DNA of 64,000 nucleotides from Bryoerythrophyllum caledonicum. Its lineage: Eukaryota; Streptophyta; Bryopsida; Pottiales; Pottiaceae. The notes beneath the pieces are model-generated. The model made no database searches. It saw only the letters and a list, made by a program, of their open reading frames with translations, and had not been told where the DNA came from. Below, piece by piece: positions 34,816 through 47,290 of the stretch (positions are counted from its first letter, which is position 1; every line of letters starts with the position of its first letter). A program made the translations under genes and the position numbers. The stretch spans positions 8,510,028 through 8,574,027 of the forward strand of contig OZ020519.1 of assembly GCA_963971425.1 (NCBI GenBank), written 5' to 3'.

Positions 34816-36528
34816 AGTTGTGCGAATCAACACCTTTATACGTCCGTACCATCAGCTATCTTACGATAAGTTTTTTTTATTTAGTTATTTTTTTTACTTA
34901 TCTTGTTGGTTGGAAGGTCTAAGTTTTTAGTCTTCCCATAAATAAAAGACTAGGGGATTTTATGTGGTTGAAAGTGGGAAGGATAAGAAAGTAATGAAGT
35001 ACCTTGTGGGGTACTTTGGATAGGGTGACATGGGATGGAGTGCCCACGTCCACTTGAGGTGGAAAAGGTTAGGAGGAAGATTCCTTAGTGAGTGTGTGTG
35101 TGTGTGCGGGTGAGAAAGCAGGGGTTTGGAGCAGAACTTTGACTGTGTGTAACTCGTTGAGCTTGAATTTTATGGAATTGAAAACTTGTGATTTTATTCC
35201 TGGTTTCAAGAGCTTTTCATACTCATTTTAAATTTTGAATTCGGAGTTGTAGAGAAAAAGTTATTGAGGTTTTAATTCTGTAAAAACCCGAGGCCATCCA
35301 TTGAGGGGCAGAGGTTTCGAGGAGCCACAACTTTTTCTGTAGTTCTCAATTTGATTTGAGATTTTGAGGGACTGTGCAACTCTATCTTAGCTTTCTAGAA
35401 AGATATTACAATTGAGATTTGGAGTTGTGAGCAAGAAGTTATTAAAATCTGAATGAATAGGGGTAGGCAGAACTTTGATTGTCCATAACTTTTGGAAAGT
35501 ATTTTGGAATGATTTGAAATTTTCAGGAGTGTTAGTATATTGGATTATCTTTCCATAGAGACAATAAAATCTGAATTTGAAGCTTTCAGCCGCCTGTGGC
35601 GTTTATTTTAAGCTGATAGCTTAGATTGGAGCACTTATTGGAGGTTCTTTTCACATCTTGAAGACTTTGGAGTTGAAGGATGGAAGAATTGAAGACTTGA
35701 GGCTTGAAGAGAAGAGAAGATGGAGACAAGTGTGTTGTGGCTTGTGGTCCAATTTCTTTTTTTGTGATTCCAAGCCAGCTTTGGAGGCTAGTTGTATTTC
35801 AATTCTGTTCTTGTAAACTCTGTTGCGTCGAAGTGGGGTTAATTGCCCATACGGTCGTGTTTATGTCGTTCCCACGGGTGAGGCACGTTTGCTGGTCACC
35901 GTGGGTTTGAATTTTAGAAGCCAATCTTTCGGACGGTTTCAACTTGTGGTCTGGCCGTCCCGTTTTACCCGTCCGAGGCCGTGGTTTCTTATCATCCACC
36001 TTTATCCTTAGCCCTTTAGAGCCACCACAGGATAGGCCAACAGGGAGGAGTTTGAAGACTGAAGACTGAAGACTGAAGACTGAAAACCGAAGACCTCAAG
36101 ATTTGACAGAACTCCGTAGCAGACTATACGAAGTCGCAGCCAGATACCTCGCGTATTCTCAAAGCGCACTCCTCTCTACACGACAACAGTACGAGCAATA
36201 TAATGTACATTATATAATCCTACCTTGCCTTGTATATGCTACTAAATTCAGAGTCATTACTCAATGACAGACTAGTAGACTAATCAATCTGATAGTTTCG
36301 TACGCAGTTACAAATTGGAATAAGTTTAAAGTTGTGATTCATGTGGTACATTATTCGGTGTCTAGATAGCTTATAAGAGGGTAGCAAAATAAAAGGCATG
36401 TTTCAATTTAAACTCAAATGGATACAATGAAAACGTTTACAAGAAGAATATCCATTTTAGATTGGCTTAAGTTGGACTGGAAAATAAGATTTTACTAAAT
36501 CAGAAATGAAAATGAGTACACAAAACAA
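34816..36528. other. Intergenic DNA right of SINE copy 1
   Basis: Contains a run of (GACTGAA)4-5 at about 36,054-36,086 and otherwise no supported feature. The block at 35,820-36,000 is GC-richer than its surroundings (CCGTCCCG, GAGGCCGTGG) and may be part of an old retroelement. Confidence 0.45.
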
Positions 36529-39500
36529 CTACTCCGTGTCATCTGAACTATCCTTGCTTCCATTACCAACCTCTGCCTCTACCTCCACATAACGGAGTAC
36601 ATCTTTGTGATACCTCTGCCGCTGACGTGTTGGTGGAGGAGATTTCATAGTTGATTGTATCTCTGCAGTTCTCTTAGCCCAGATAGGTAAAGAAAATGAA
36701 GAATCTGGAGATGGCAATAGCGGCAGAGCTCTACAAATAAACAGAGACACAATGAGGTTTAGGATTGAAATTGATAACGTACAAAGATTTTGATAACAAC
36801 GAAGAAAACAAAAAATTTGGTTGAACTTACGTACAAGAAGGAATATGACTGCTTTTTTGCTTCTTCTGTGGTGGTTCTCCTTGAGTATGTCGCAAGTTCT
36901 TCCTCTTCTCTACTACCAATTCCGTAGCTGACTTTGGAATTAGCGGTGCGAGCAATGACTGGAAAATCTCTTAGTTTTCTTCGAAGGCCAATATATGTCT
37001 GCCCATTGATTGACACACCCGAATAGTTGGACCTAGGTAATACACATCAATAGAAAAGATAAATTAGAAGTGAAAAAAATAAAAAATGTAATATTTGACA
37101 TATATAAAGGAATGCTTACCCGTAGAGGCATTCCAATCTAAGACAATATCCCCAACTTTTGTGAGGGATTCAAGAATGGTCTTCATGAGATCAACCGCTT
37201 TCTCACGAGCCCCTCGCCATGGTGAGTCACCATGCATGAGCTGTGAAGCAACGTTCATGGGATTGAACAAGATATCGAGCTCAAGAAGTGGAGAGCAAAG
37301 AGAGAATTTCGAGTCGATGGGAGCGTCACGAACAAATAGTTGAACACAAAATCGCGTCCCCTGAGAAAGAAACAATATATACAATTATGGATTAGATACA
37401 CGTTAGTGAAGCTTAAGACTATGGCTAAAAATGATCAAAAAATTGTTCATAATACTTACTGTCGTAGAAGGATCTCGAGGCAAAGCTAGAGGAAGCTCGT
37501 TCAATGCCCACCAATCGATGAGTAGCTTGAAGTCGTATGTAGAAGCACATTCATCAATTTCAAGTTGTAGATCTCTGTCATTCGGATAAAGCAGAAGCAA
37601 AGCAACGTTGTCGTGAAGATAATTGTCAGCGAACTCAAAAATAGTATCAATATAATTATTTGGCCTCAAATTCCACAAAGGAATGGCATCAATGGATTGA
37701 GAGATCCCAGGTACCGGTAAATTCTCTGGAATGTCAGCCACAATAAGATCCAATCCAGTGTGTTTGCACTTATCATTTGAAACTTGTCGCGTTCTACCTG
37801 CACCAACCTGGAAGCAAAGAATCCAATGGGTGTAAACGAATCTGGTTTAGTGTAATTTAGGGAATTCAAAATCAAATGAGGATAACAAAGACTAACCTTT
37901 AAAATGAACTGATGTAGCTGCTCCCATAGTTGCGGTGGGCCTCCTGTCTCCGAGAGAGACTGCATGATAGAGAAGAGTGATATATTTTTGATGAAACATT
38001 CTCATGAGACAATTGGCAACGGAGCAACGGAGGACTTAGAGAATTGAAACTGGCGTTGCTTGCGCTGTTGGACTTCCATCCTTGTAACTTCAGCAAGGCT
38101 TGAACCAACGGCTTGAGAGGATGTCACGATTGGAGGAGAGTTCCATGCCAAGACCTCGTTCCTAGTCATATCTATTGGATCAGATATCAAGGAATGGTTT
38201 AAGGTGTCTCTCAGCAAGGGCGGCTGCAATTGTTGCTTGAATCTCAGCCTTCTTCGCAGCCTCCGTATCTTTGATCAGCTTCTCCTTGTGAGCTTTCGAA
38301 AGCCGCTTCTTCTTACCAGAGGTCTTCTCTTGAGCTAAAACTGATGGGGACGAAGATTGCTCTACAATTTCAACCTCTGGCTCCCCCAGTGGAGATGAAA
38401 CAGGTAGAACTGAAACCTTTGTTAGACCTTGAAAAAGGTCTTTCTCTGCATCCGGAACAAAATTGGCGGAGCATTCCAAGTACCATCCACCACCATGTAA
38501 AACTTGAGTGGAATACTTCTTCTTCTGAACCTCTGTAAAGACGCACAAGTCTGATGAAGGTTGAATCCACGTCGACATGAAAGAAGGGCATATGGATGAT
38601 TGAAGAACATTCTTGGGCAACAACTCTCTAACAATATACTTGCACACATTAATTTAAATTGGATTATTAACCATGAAGATACAATAATCAATTGAATATA
38701 GACAAACTGGAGATTAAATAGATTACACACCTGTATAAGAGCCGTTTTATGGCAAGATCACCACCCGTCAACTCATTCAGCTTTGAATTCTTCTGAAAAA
38801 GTGGTTTCAAACCCGGATGTACAAAGACCATGTATCCCTTCTCCCAGAGAATCATGCACCATTTCTCTACATAATCAGATGGCTTTTCAATTCCAAGGGA
38901 AGCCTCCCAATTAACTGAGATTGTACTTGTTGCACAAATATCTTCGAAATGAGCAATGAAATTCTCCTCCAGCTGAAACCAATCATACAATAAGTTAGAT
39001 GACATACTTAACTATTCTAATATTTACTACTATCAAAGATCAAGTGATGAGCAGGAAGTGAGATATATTACTTGTGCCCAGAATGTAGCGCGGTTAAGAA
39101 ACAAATCAAGAGTGCCATCTCTGAACTGGGAAGGTGGAAAGCAAAAAGCAGAACGAACAACTGATGGCAAGTTCCAAAATTGTAGCAACCGTGCTTTGAA
39201 ACGGGGCTCCACTACAGCTGTTGCAATTTTCTGTAGCTTTCAATAGTCATTTCAGTCTTTTTGAAATGACTAAAATGAAAATTTATCTGCAAAATAAGTA
39301 TCAAGAATTAAACTAGTAGAAAATAGAGTTGAAATTATATTGGCCAAATAATGTAGTGAAACTAAGATTAATGAGAATAATGTACATAGAATATACCTCA
39401 TCAAAGAACTCGTCGCCATTACTGGGATTTGCAACAGCAAGGTACTTTTGAAAGTCCTTGTTTTTTATGGACTTCACAGTGCTAGCCGCAGCATCGCTCA

Positions 39501-41008
39501 TGACCTTCCAAACGCCTGCTGCACTTCTCTCCTCTATAGGTGTCTTTTTTTCATAATCCATTGCAGCTTCATCTGAAGCGCGAGCAATGTCTTGCTGCAA
39601 GACGAATGAGATTAGTAATACCAAATGAAATAAATAAATATGAAAGGACATAGTTCATACAAATTATGTACATAAAAAGATACATTTGCAAATCATACCC
39701 GATAGAAGAATGAAATGAAAACATCAACCGTCAACGGAAACCAAGCAGCACGTGACCGCCAAACTTTTGCGCATGTATTATAGTCTTCAGATGTCAAGAG
39801 GTCCTTGAAATCTTCCAAGTTCAACCCGCCATAATATCGTATACGTTGTGGTTTTGCCGGTATGCTAGTCTTCACAAAATCATTCTGTGTAGACCTACAT
39901 GATCATACATATAGAGTTAGATTATTCCAAAATTACTACACTTATAGGAAGAGTCATAGAAAAATAGGAAGAAAGATCAGAAGTTGAAATAATTACCAAT
40001 TGACATCGTGCATACAATTAAGTAATACTGAAATCCGGCCAGTTGAATTTAGCACGATGCTCTGGACGGCATAGTGCCAATCAGGGTCATTTTAATGTCG
40101 TTCCAAAATATAACGCCACCATGCATTATACCTATGATTCCCGTACCAGACAAAAAACATTTTGCCACTGAAGACGGCTAACTCTGGAGTCGACTTCAAC
40201 AACTGTTCAAACTTTTCATTTGCAGCTATCCAATGTGAGCTCCAAGAAGACTTTATGTCAGGTGTAACCTCACGCGACATCTCACGGTCATCAAAGATTG
40301 AAAGGTAGAAAGCGCAATCTCCATCAATATAGCCCCCTTCAAAATGTTTCTGCAATGCACAAACGTCAACTTCTTGAATTGGCTAGACTCGAGGAAGGGC
40401 AATCATCCTGCAAAGAGGCACATGAAAGGGTCCCTTTGTAACACGCATGCTTTCAAGAACGGTCACAGAATTAGACTTCTGATGAAGTTGTTTTGCTTTT
40501 TCACCCTCATAAGAACTAATGAGTCCATCAGGGCATTTTGGTGAGGAATCCTTGGAGTGTATTGAAGGCGTGTTCTACAAAATCCAACGACAAAAATTAA
40601 GACAAGTATAACATACAGTGATAAATCCAAATAATTGATTGCAAGAACTGCTTGAGAATTACAAACCTGAGTGTTGGGACTGTCATCAAGAGCCTCATCA
40701 TCCTGAATGTTAACTTCGTCCTTCTAAGAGCAAACAAATAATAAGGAGTTTAGAACAAAATTCCATTTTGTAATACACATATATATACAAAATATAACCT
40801 TCTACCTCTAATACTTTCACCATTCAAGAATGAAAATTTAGTAAACCAAAATCTTTTTGTGCAAACGGGTAGTTCAATAAAGAGAAAGAGTGTAATATAA
40901 AAAACTAACTTTGTGTACGATCACCTCATCACTTGAAGGGCTTGCGAGGGGTTGTGATTCCTCAATCGTGTTCTCCCGTACAGCTCAGCTTCCTTGGCCA
41001 AGTTCATC
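36529..41008 (-). pseudogene. ParB-like/beta-class DNA methyltransferase-like protein, copy A (decayed)
   Basis: Exons on the minus strand by splice signals and match to copy B: 41,008-40,910; 40,723-40,667; 40,574-39,997 (ParB-like, KMFFVWYGNHRYNAW); 39,894-39,699; 39,594-39,397; about 39,240-39,072; 38,972-38,731; about 38,640-37,897 (frameshifted); 37,807-37,460 (DLIVADIPEN in the motif IV place); 37,360-37,120 (GDIVLDWNASTG, motif I); 37,032-36,831 (RVCQSMGRHILAFEEN); 36,730-36,529. In-frame stops: a TGA near 40,980, TAG 40,383-40,385, TAA 40,092-40,094 and TAA 36,971-36,973. Protein blocks still align with copy B in order and intron phase, so this is an old paralogue, now a pseudogene. 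Its 5' end is missing or unrecognised before the satellite at 41 kb. Confidence 0.7.
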
Positions 41009-41059
41009 CTACCAAAAACACAAAATATAGTGTACAGATCATGCACACAATATTCAATA

Positions 41060-41880
41060 AAGAAAGCCTTGTGTACGAGGCCTTACAAACCTTCGCCGCT
41101 TGAACCAGGATTCAATCTAGGTGGTTAAAGGTGCCTCACCTGCGTGACATGGTTTAGCAAAATAAAAAATCCTGCAGCGGCCAACCCAAAAAACACACTC
41201 ATCCGTGGACTCAAGACCCACCACGTGCGACCCCATCATCTTCCCGTGAATCTCATCAATTTCCATATTTATCCCCATTACACTCACTTTCCCGGTCAGT
41301 TGATACGAGGTGGATATAAACCAATTTTAGGTGCGTGCTATGTGATACTACAGCGCTGGAGGTTTAGCGATTCAGGACTTTCACCGAAGTCAAAGATTCG
41401 CTTAAGGAACGTTGGAAAGAGGACTCGTATACGAGGTCTTCTTTATTCCTACAAACACACATGTTCCATGGGCCAACCCGAACAACACACCCATTCGAAG
41501 ACTCAAGACCCACCACGTGCGACCCCATCATCTTCCCGTGAATCTGCATTGGTTTCCACATTCACCCCCATTACACGTAACACACTTACTTTCCCGGCCA
41601 GTTGATACGAGGTGGATATAAACCAGTTTCAGGTGCTTGCTATGTGATACCACACCGCTGGAGGTTTAGCGATTCAGGACTTTCACCGAAGTCAAAGATT
41701 CGCTTAAAGAGCGTTGGAAAGGGGCCTCGTATACGAGGTCTTCTTTATTCCTACAAACACATATGCTGCATGGGCCAACCCGAACAACACACCCATCCGA
41801 GGACTCAAGACCCACCACGTGCGACCCCATCATGTTCTCGTTGTCGTATTGACAGAACCTTGCTTTAGGAAACACATGGT
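41060..41880. repeat. ~302-bp tandem satellite, array 1
   Basis: The palindrome CCTCGTATACGAGG recurs at about 41,423 (with one mismatch) and 41,725, and a partial unit begins near 41,070. Each unit runs GAGGTCTTCTTTATTCC, AACACACCCAT, CCACCACGTGCGACCCC, GATACGAGGTGGATATAAACC, TTCACCGAAGTCAAAGATT. Frames are open by chance and show near-identical short peptides in each unit. No resemblance to rRNA or snRNA genes that I can support. Confidence 0.85.
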
Positions 41881-43069
41881 CTTTTTTGCATTTAGGTAGT
41901 TAAGTGCAAGATTTATCTTGTATGTATGGCTTCAACAAACATAAAATTGACTACTATGCCTTTCTTTTGCTTCTAGTCTATCTCCATAATACTCTTAATC
42001 TAGAAGTTCCCATCTTCAAACGCTGCCCCTAAAAATCCCATCACTAATTTTAACATAACTTTCTATCTACAAGTCCAATGATCCTAGGATTTTGACACTG
42101 CCTTTATAATCTTGTTGAGAAGATAAGTACCAATTTTCACTATTATTGGATCAATTCTCAATAAGATCCATGGCCTCAAACTCCTTTGCCTCTAATTTCA
42201 GGCCCCCCTTACTTCAACTCTTCATCACTCTTATTCTATTATGGAAAAAGATCTCAAAACTTGCACATAAGTCACTCATATTGCAAAGAATACTTCCACA
42301 AAAAAATTAATACTAAAGACTCTATCAAAAATCTCCCAAAGCGTAGTTTCCTTATACCAAGTTTTGCCCTTGAATCCCTCTCAAAACCCCGATTACAATT
42401 TACGTCCTAACTTTTAGAATATAGTCCTAATGGATCTAAGATTTGACACAAGCTTTCTAAGACAATTGCAATACTACTCTCAAAATCTCACTATCAAACT
42501 CACAATGATCGCCAAACACCACTCCTTCAAAGTATTTGTACATTATTGCCTCAATTTCTAAACCCCTCTTTATTCAAATCCGCACCACGGCTTCACTACG
42601 ACTTCGATTGGAGCGTGTGATACATCACTGGAAAGCTAACAACAAGAGGAACAACACTCTAAAAACTGACAATCAAATTCTAAAAACTCGCGATGCAACA
42701 ACCAGAAATCCGAGGCTATTTGTACTCTTGGGGAGAAGAGGTCAAGCGTGGGAGAAGGGCAAGAAAGTTAAGAATTAACCTCTGCCCACGCCTTCAAGCC
42801 TCTTCTTTTGACCAAAATTTGGTCACCTAAGTCAATTTACCTCCAGTCCTTGCCCATATCTTCTCACATAAGCCTAGATTCTCTCTTATCTCTTATCTAC
42901 AATGTCAACAAGTAGCTGCCCCTATTTTCTTCCCTCTGACTTGACTCCAAATACTAATATTTCTTACTTTTGCAATAAACTAAAATACCATAACACTCTA
43001 TTTAGGTTTTTTGAATTTAGAAGCGTAAGATAATGACTTAAATATCATTACAGCCCATGTATTGTCATC
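41881..43069. other. Spacer between the two satellite arrays
   Basis: AT-rich, with short frames; nothing recognised. Confidence 0.5.
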
Positions 43070-43260
43070 GACCGCGGCTCAGTTCGGCTGGCTGAGCATT
43101 TCGTAGCACCTCGCCGGTCCGGGTTTGATTCCTCGTCTAGTCAGAGCGGCTGGCGCACGCGTGGTCAGGGTGCTGCTAGAATCAGTAGGAAAACCAGTAG
43201 GTGGACGCTCCTAAACCCTGAGCTAGTGACAAGATGCAGTAAAGATAAGATAAAGATGTT
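43070..43260 (+). mobile_element. tRNA-derived SINE-like element, copy 2
   Basis: A tRNA-like head has GCGGCTCAGTTCGGCTGGCT (A-box-like) and GGGTTTGATTCC (B box) about 50 bp apart. It is followed by CCAGTAGGTGGACGCTCC and CCCTGAGCTAGTGACAAGA, shared with the 34.7-kb copy. The A/B spacing suits an internal pol III promoter. Confidence 0.6.
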
Positions 43261-43379
43261 GTTTGATGAGGTATGACTGCGTAATTGAGGATGAATCCGC
43301 TAGTCTTGTTGGCCCTAACCATTCACTTTCTCCTCTTTTCTATCTTTTTATAACATCAACTGATTGCCTTCACGACACC

Positions 43380-44110
43380 GTGAATCTGCATTGGTTTCCA
43401 CATTCACCCCCATTACACACTCACTTTCTTGGTGAGTTGATACAAGGTGGATATAAACCAGTTTCAGGTGCGTGCTATGTGATACTACACCGTTGGAGGT
43501 TTAGCGATTCAGGACTTTCACCGAAGTCAAAGATTTGCTTAAGGAGCGTTGGAAAGAGGCCTCGTATACGAGGTCTTCTTTATTCCTACAAACATACATG
43601 CTGCAAGGGCCAACCCGAACAACACACCTATCCGAGGACTCAAGACCCACAACGATGCGCCCTCATCATATTCTCGTGTATCTCAACTGTTCCACATTTA
43701 GCCACAATAAACACTCACTTTCCCGGTCACCAGCTTTGAGGAGGATATGAACCAGTATATGGTGTGTGCAATATGATTCTACACAGCTGGAGGACACACG
43801 GTTGAGGACTTTCACCGAAGTCCAAATTCTCGTTGAAGGAGTGCTGGAAAGAGGCCTCGTATACGAGGCCTTCTTTTTTCTTACAAACACACATCTTGCA
43901 TGAACCACCCTGAACAACCTGCAGGGGCCAACCCGAACATCCTGAACACACCCATCCCACGATCCAATACCCACCACGTGTCGCCCCCATCAAGTTCTCA
44001 CGATACTTCTCGGCTGCAGGTGCGTGCAATGTGATACTTCTCGACTGCAGGCTCTTCTATTCAACTCTCGCGCTTTCCAATAAAGTCCCTCTTTATGATA
44101 TTTGGTTTAG
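43380..44110. repeat. ~300-bp tandem satellite, array 2
   Basis: Same family as array 1: CCTCGTATACGAGG at about 43,559 and 43,855 (296 bp apart), with the same flanking phrases. The last unit is more diverged and carries an internal duplication (CAACCCGAAC / GAACAACCTG). Confidence 0.8.
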
Positions 44111-45149
44111 GTCCAGTCACAGGTTTGGTGTCAGGTATGTGCAATGTGATACTACTCGGCTATTGGCTCTACCTTCAAACTGTCGCGCTTTCCAATAAAG
44201 TCCCTCTTTCCAATAAAGTCACAGGTTCGGTGTCGACACAAGTTCGGTGTCGACAGTGACAGGTAGTCGGTGACGACACAGGTCATACGTTCGGTGTCGA
44301 CACAGGTCCAACACACTTCCTATTGTCATCACGATACTACAAATGCTTCAAATCCACATAAAACAAGTCACATGATCAAGACCAAAAAATAACTCAACCT
44401 GCTCCAACAATTCAGGCCAGCGAAGTACTCAGGAACCACCCGGCTAAAAATTCACTTGAGCACAAGCTCAAAGCTGCTTCACCAACCCATCGCATGTGAG
44501 ACCTCCTTCACTTCGTGACCGCCGATGACCATTTCAAGTCCCGGGACCCGAACTCGGGAAAAGCTCATATGTGAGCGGTGAGCGGTGAGCGGAGAGCGGA
44601 GAGCAGAAAAAGAGAGCAGAAAATCTTACATTTCATGTGCACATATTGCATTAAAGGGGCCCTATTACCGTGGTCTTTTTTTAGTAAAATTTAAAACTAA
44701 GACAAACATTTGTTTCTTTGGTGTAGATAGATGATTTTTAATTTCTTTACAAGAACTTTTTGAATTTTGAATTTTTGAAGGCCTCTATTACCATGGACTA
44801 GTGTATTTAAAAAACTTCAAATGTAGCAACTTCAAATTTGTCAATTTATATTTTTAGAATTAGGGCTGACATCAGCGTGTACAAATTTATTGAAAAGTGA
44901 CGTCATCATGATGGATTTTTCTTAACCCCTATTTGATAAAAGATCCGAGGTGGGCTTTTGCAAATCTCAGACATGTTCCCATGGTTGAAATTTATAATTA
45001 CAATTCTCAAAATAAAAGATTAAACTTACTGTGGACCTTCATTACATATTTACCGCTTGTTGTCCATATTTAGATAAACTAAATTTAAATTAGTTAGTGC
45101 TTATGATGTACATAACATTACAGCTGACATTGTGCACAACAATGTTTGA
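44111..45149. other. Spacer with short GTCGACAC repeats
   Basis: TTCGGTGTCGACACAGGT and variants occur four times at about 44,222-44,312. A GTGAGCG run lies at 44,574-44,606. Otherwise ordinary AT-rich DNA. Confidence 0.55.
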
Positions 45150-46860
45150 CTTGGATTAATCCCTAAAGGATAAAAAGTGAAAAATATGAAGATCTCTAGG
45201 TTTTATGTAGAAAAGATGAAGTTTTTTTCCCCGTTGCCCGACAATGTGTGAAAATGTTTGACTTGGAATAAAATGCCTTTTTACACTAAAGACAAGATTT
45301 TTTTTTGAAAATTTCCAGAAAAGGAAATATTCTTTATGTGTGTGAAAAATATCAATGTCAATAGAAACTTTTGTCAAAATTTTTGGAGGTGCCCTGTGTC
45401 CCCACTTTTGGCTTTAAGTAGTACTAACTATCAAACCACAAATCCAAAAAATAAAATAAAAATATGTCCACAAAGCTCTTATCAGAGGCAATCTGGATTA
45501 AAAATTTTAGAGAAAAAGGATTTTTTTTTAAATTTTAGGAACTTGCCCAAAATCAGAAATCTCCCCGAAGGAGACTCTGGGCCTTTAGGGGTTAAACATG
45601 ATGTTATTTCCCAACTCACCATTTTTTAGAGGTAAAAAAGGGGTGTAGCATATTCATAACAAGTGTGCAAGGACTGGAGGTTCAAAAATTGTCATTTCAC
45701 GTTTTATTTTTTTTTGAACTACGTATGTATTAAAATGATAATCCAAACAGCCAATAAGAAAGCTTTCACCACATATTTTTGTTTAAAAAATAAAAAGTAG
45801 AAAATATGAAGATCTCTAGGTTTTATGTAGAAAAGATAAATGTTTTTTCCCCCGCTGCCTAAGAATGTGTGAAAATGTTTGACTTGGAATAAAATGCCTT
45901 TTTACACTAAGGACAAGATTTATTTTTGAAAATTTCCAAAAAAAGAAATATTCTTTACATGTGTGAAAAATCTCAATGTCAATAGAAACTTTTGTCAAAA
46001 AATTTGGAGGTTGCCGGAGTCCCCACTTTTGACTTTAAGTGGTACTAACTTTCAAACCACAAATCCAAAAAATAAAATAGAAATACCTCCACACATCTCT
46101 AATGAGAGGCAATCTAGAATAAAAATTTCACAAAAGAAGGATTCCTTTTCGAATTTTAGGAACCTGCCCAAAATTAGAAATCCCATCGAAGGGGATTTGG
46201 TCCTTTAGGGGTTAATATGTTGTTTTGCCCTAAAGATAAGAATTGTTTTTTCCATAATATCAAAGAAAATAACACTAATTCATGGTATCATTACATTAAG
46301 ACGTAGTGATAATCCTTAAATGACCAAGTGTCTCTTGGAGAGACAATTTTGATTTTGGGCAGGTTTCTAAAATTCGGTAAAAAAATATTTTTTTTTGGAA
46401 ATTTTTACCTAGATTATCCCTAATAAGATATTTCTGAGAAATTTTTTTAAAAAAATGGTTTCGTAAAATGAAATTTATTTGTCTTCGAAGTCAAAATGGA
46501 GACTTTGGGCAACTCCAAATTTTTTGCTAGAGTTTTCTGTTGACATTGAGATTTTTCATACATACTGAGAAGATTACCTTCTTTGAAGATGTCAATAAAT
46601 GATTCTTGAATTTAGTGTAACCTTTTTTTACCCAAGTCAACCATTTTCACATATGGTCGGGCAAGGTACCAGAAAAAGTTCATATTTTCTACGTAAAACC
46701 TAGAGATCTTCATATAATTTAAATTTTTATTCTTTTTACAACATCATGTGGTGGAAACCTTCTTATTGACTATCTGGATTATCAATTTTATACATATTAA
46801 GTTCACAATAAAATATTGAGTGAATTGTCAATTTTTGAACCACCACATCTTGACACTTGT
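45150..46860. repeat. Foldback structure: two direct copies and one inverted copy of a ~450-500-bp repeat
   Basis: Copy 1 (about 45,150-45,660) and copy 2 (45,790-46,226) are in the same orientation about 620 bp apart; ATATGAAGATCTCTAGGTTT marks both. Copy 3 (about 46,330-46,860) is inverted, with CCTAGAGATCTTCATAT near 46,698, and its inner edge mirrors copy 2 around 46,280. A fourth dispersed copy is at 15,240-15,760. Open frames here (45,336-45,629 and 45,963-46,208) translate to similar peptides but look incidental. Confidence 0.75.
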
Positions 46861-46924
46861 TTTCAATAGTGCAATAGAGTAGTGATATTATGTGGTGTGC
46901 GGCGAAATAGTAGGAGAGAAAATA

Positions 46925-47290
46925 TAGATTAGTGAGAAGAAAAAATGGAAAAAATGTTAGAATTTAGAATTTAGAATTTAGAGTTTGGAATTTAGGATTT
47001 CAGATTCACAATTTATAATTTGAAAATGTGAAATTTGAATTAGAAAAAGAAGAAGAAGAAAATTAGAGTTAGAAGAGGAAGAATTAAAAAAAAAAAAGAG
47101 AAGAAAATTAGAATTAGAAGAAGAAGAAAAAGAAGAAGAAGAAAAAGAAGAAGAAGAAAATTACGAAGATGAGGAAAAAGACAAAGAAGAAGAAAAAGTA
47201 AAAGTAAAAGTAAAAGAAGAAAAAGATAAAAAGAAGAAGAATTAGAAAAATAAGAATAGAAGAAGAAGAGTCGTTGAAGCAAGTGGCGAA
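46925..47290. repeat. Purine-only (A/G) low-complexity tract
   Basis: AGAAGAAGA, AAAATTAG and AAAGTAAAAG motifs give a strongly purine-rich plus strand. The minus-strand frame (F/L-rich) is an artefact of this. Confidence 0.9.

Noticed and set aside
40092..40385. Stop codons in copies A and B as a recoded codon
   Set aside because: Copy A uses TAG, TAA and TGA at sites that do not match the single TAG in copy B, so ordinary decay explains it better.
41060..44110. snRNA or 5S rRNA gene cluster suggested by repeated GGATATAAACC-type boxes
   Set aside because: No conserved snRNA or 5S sequence could be recognised in the 300-bp unit.
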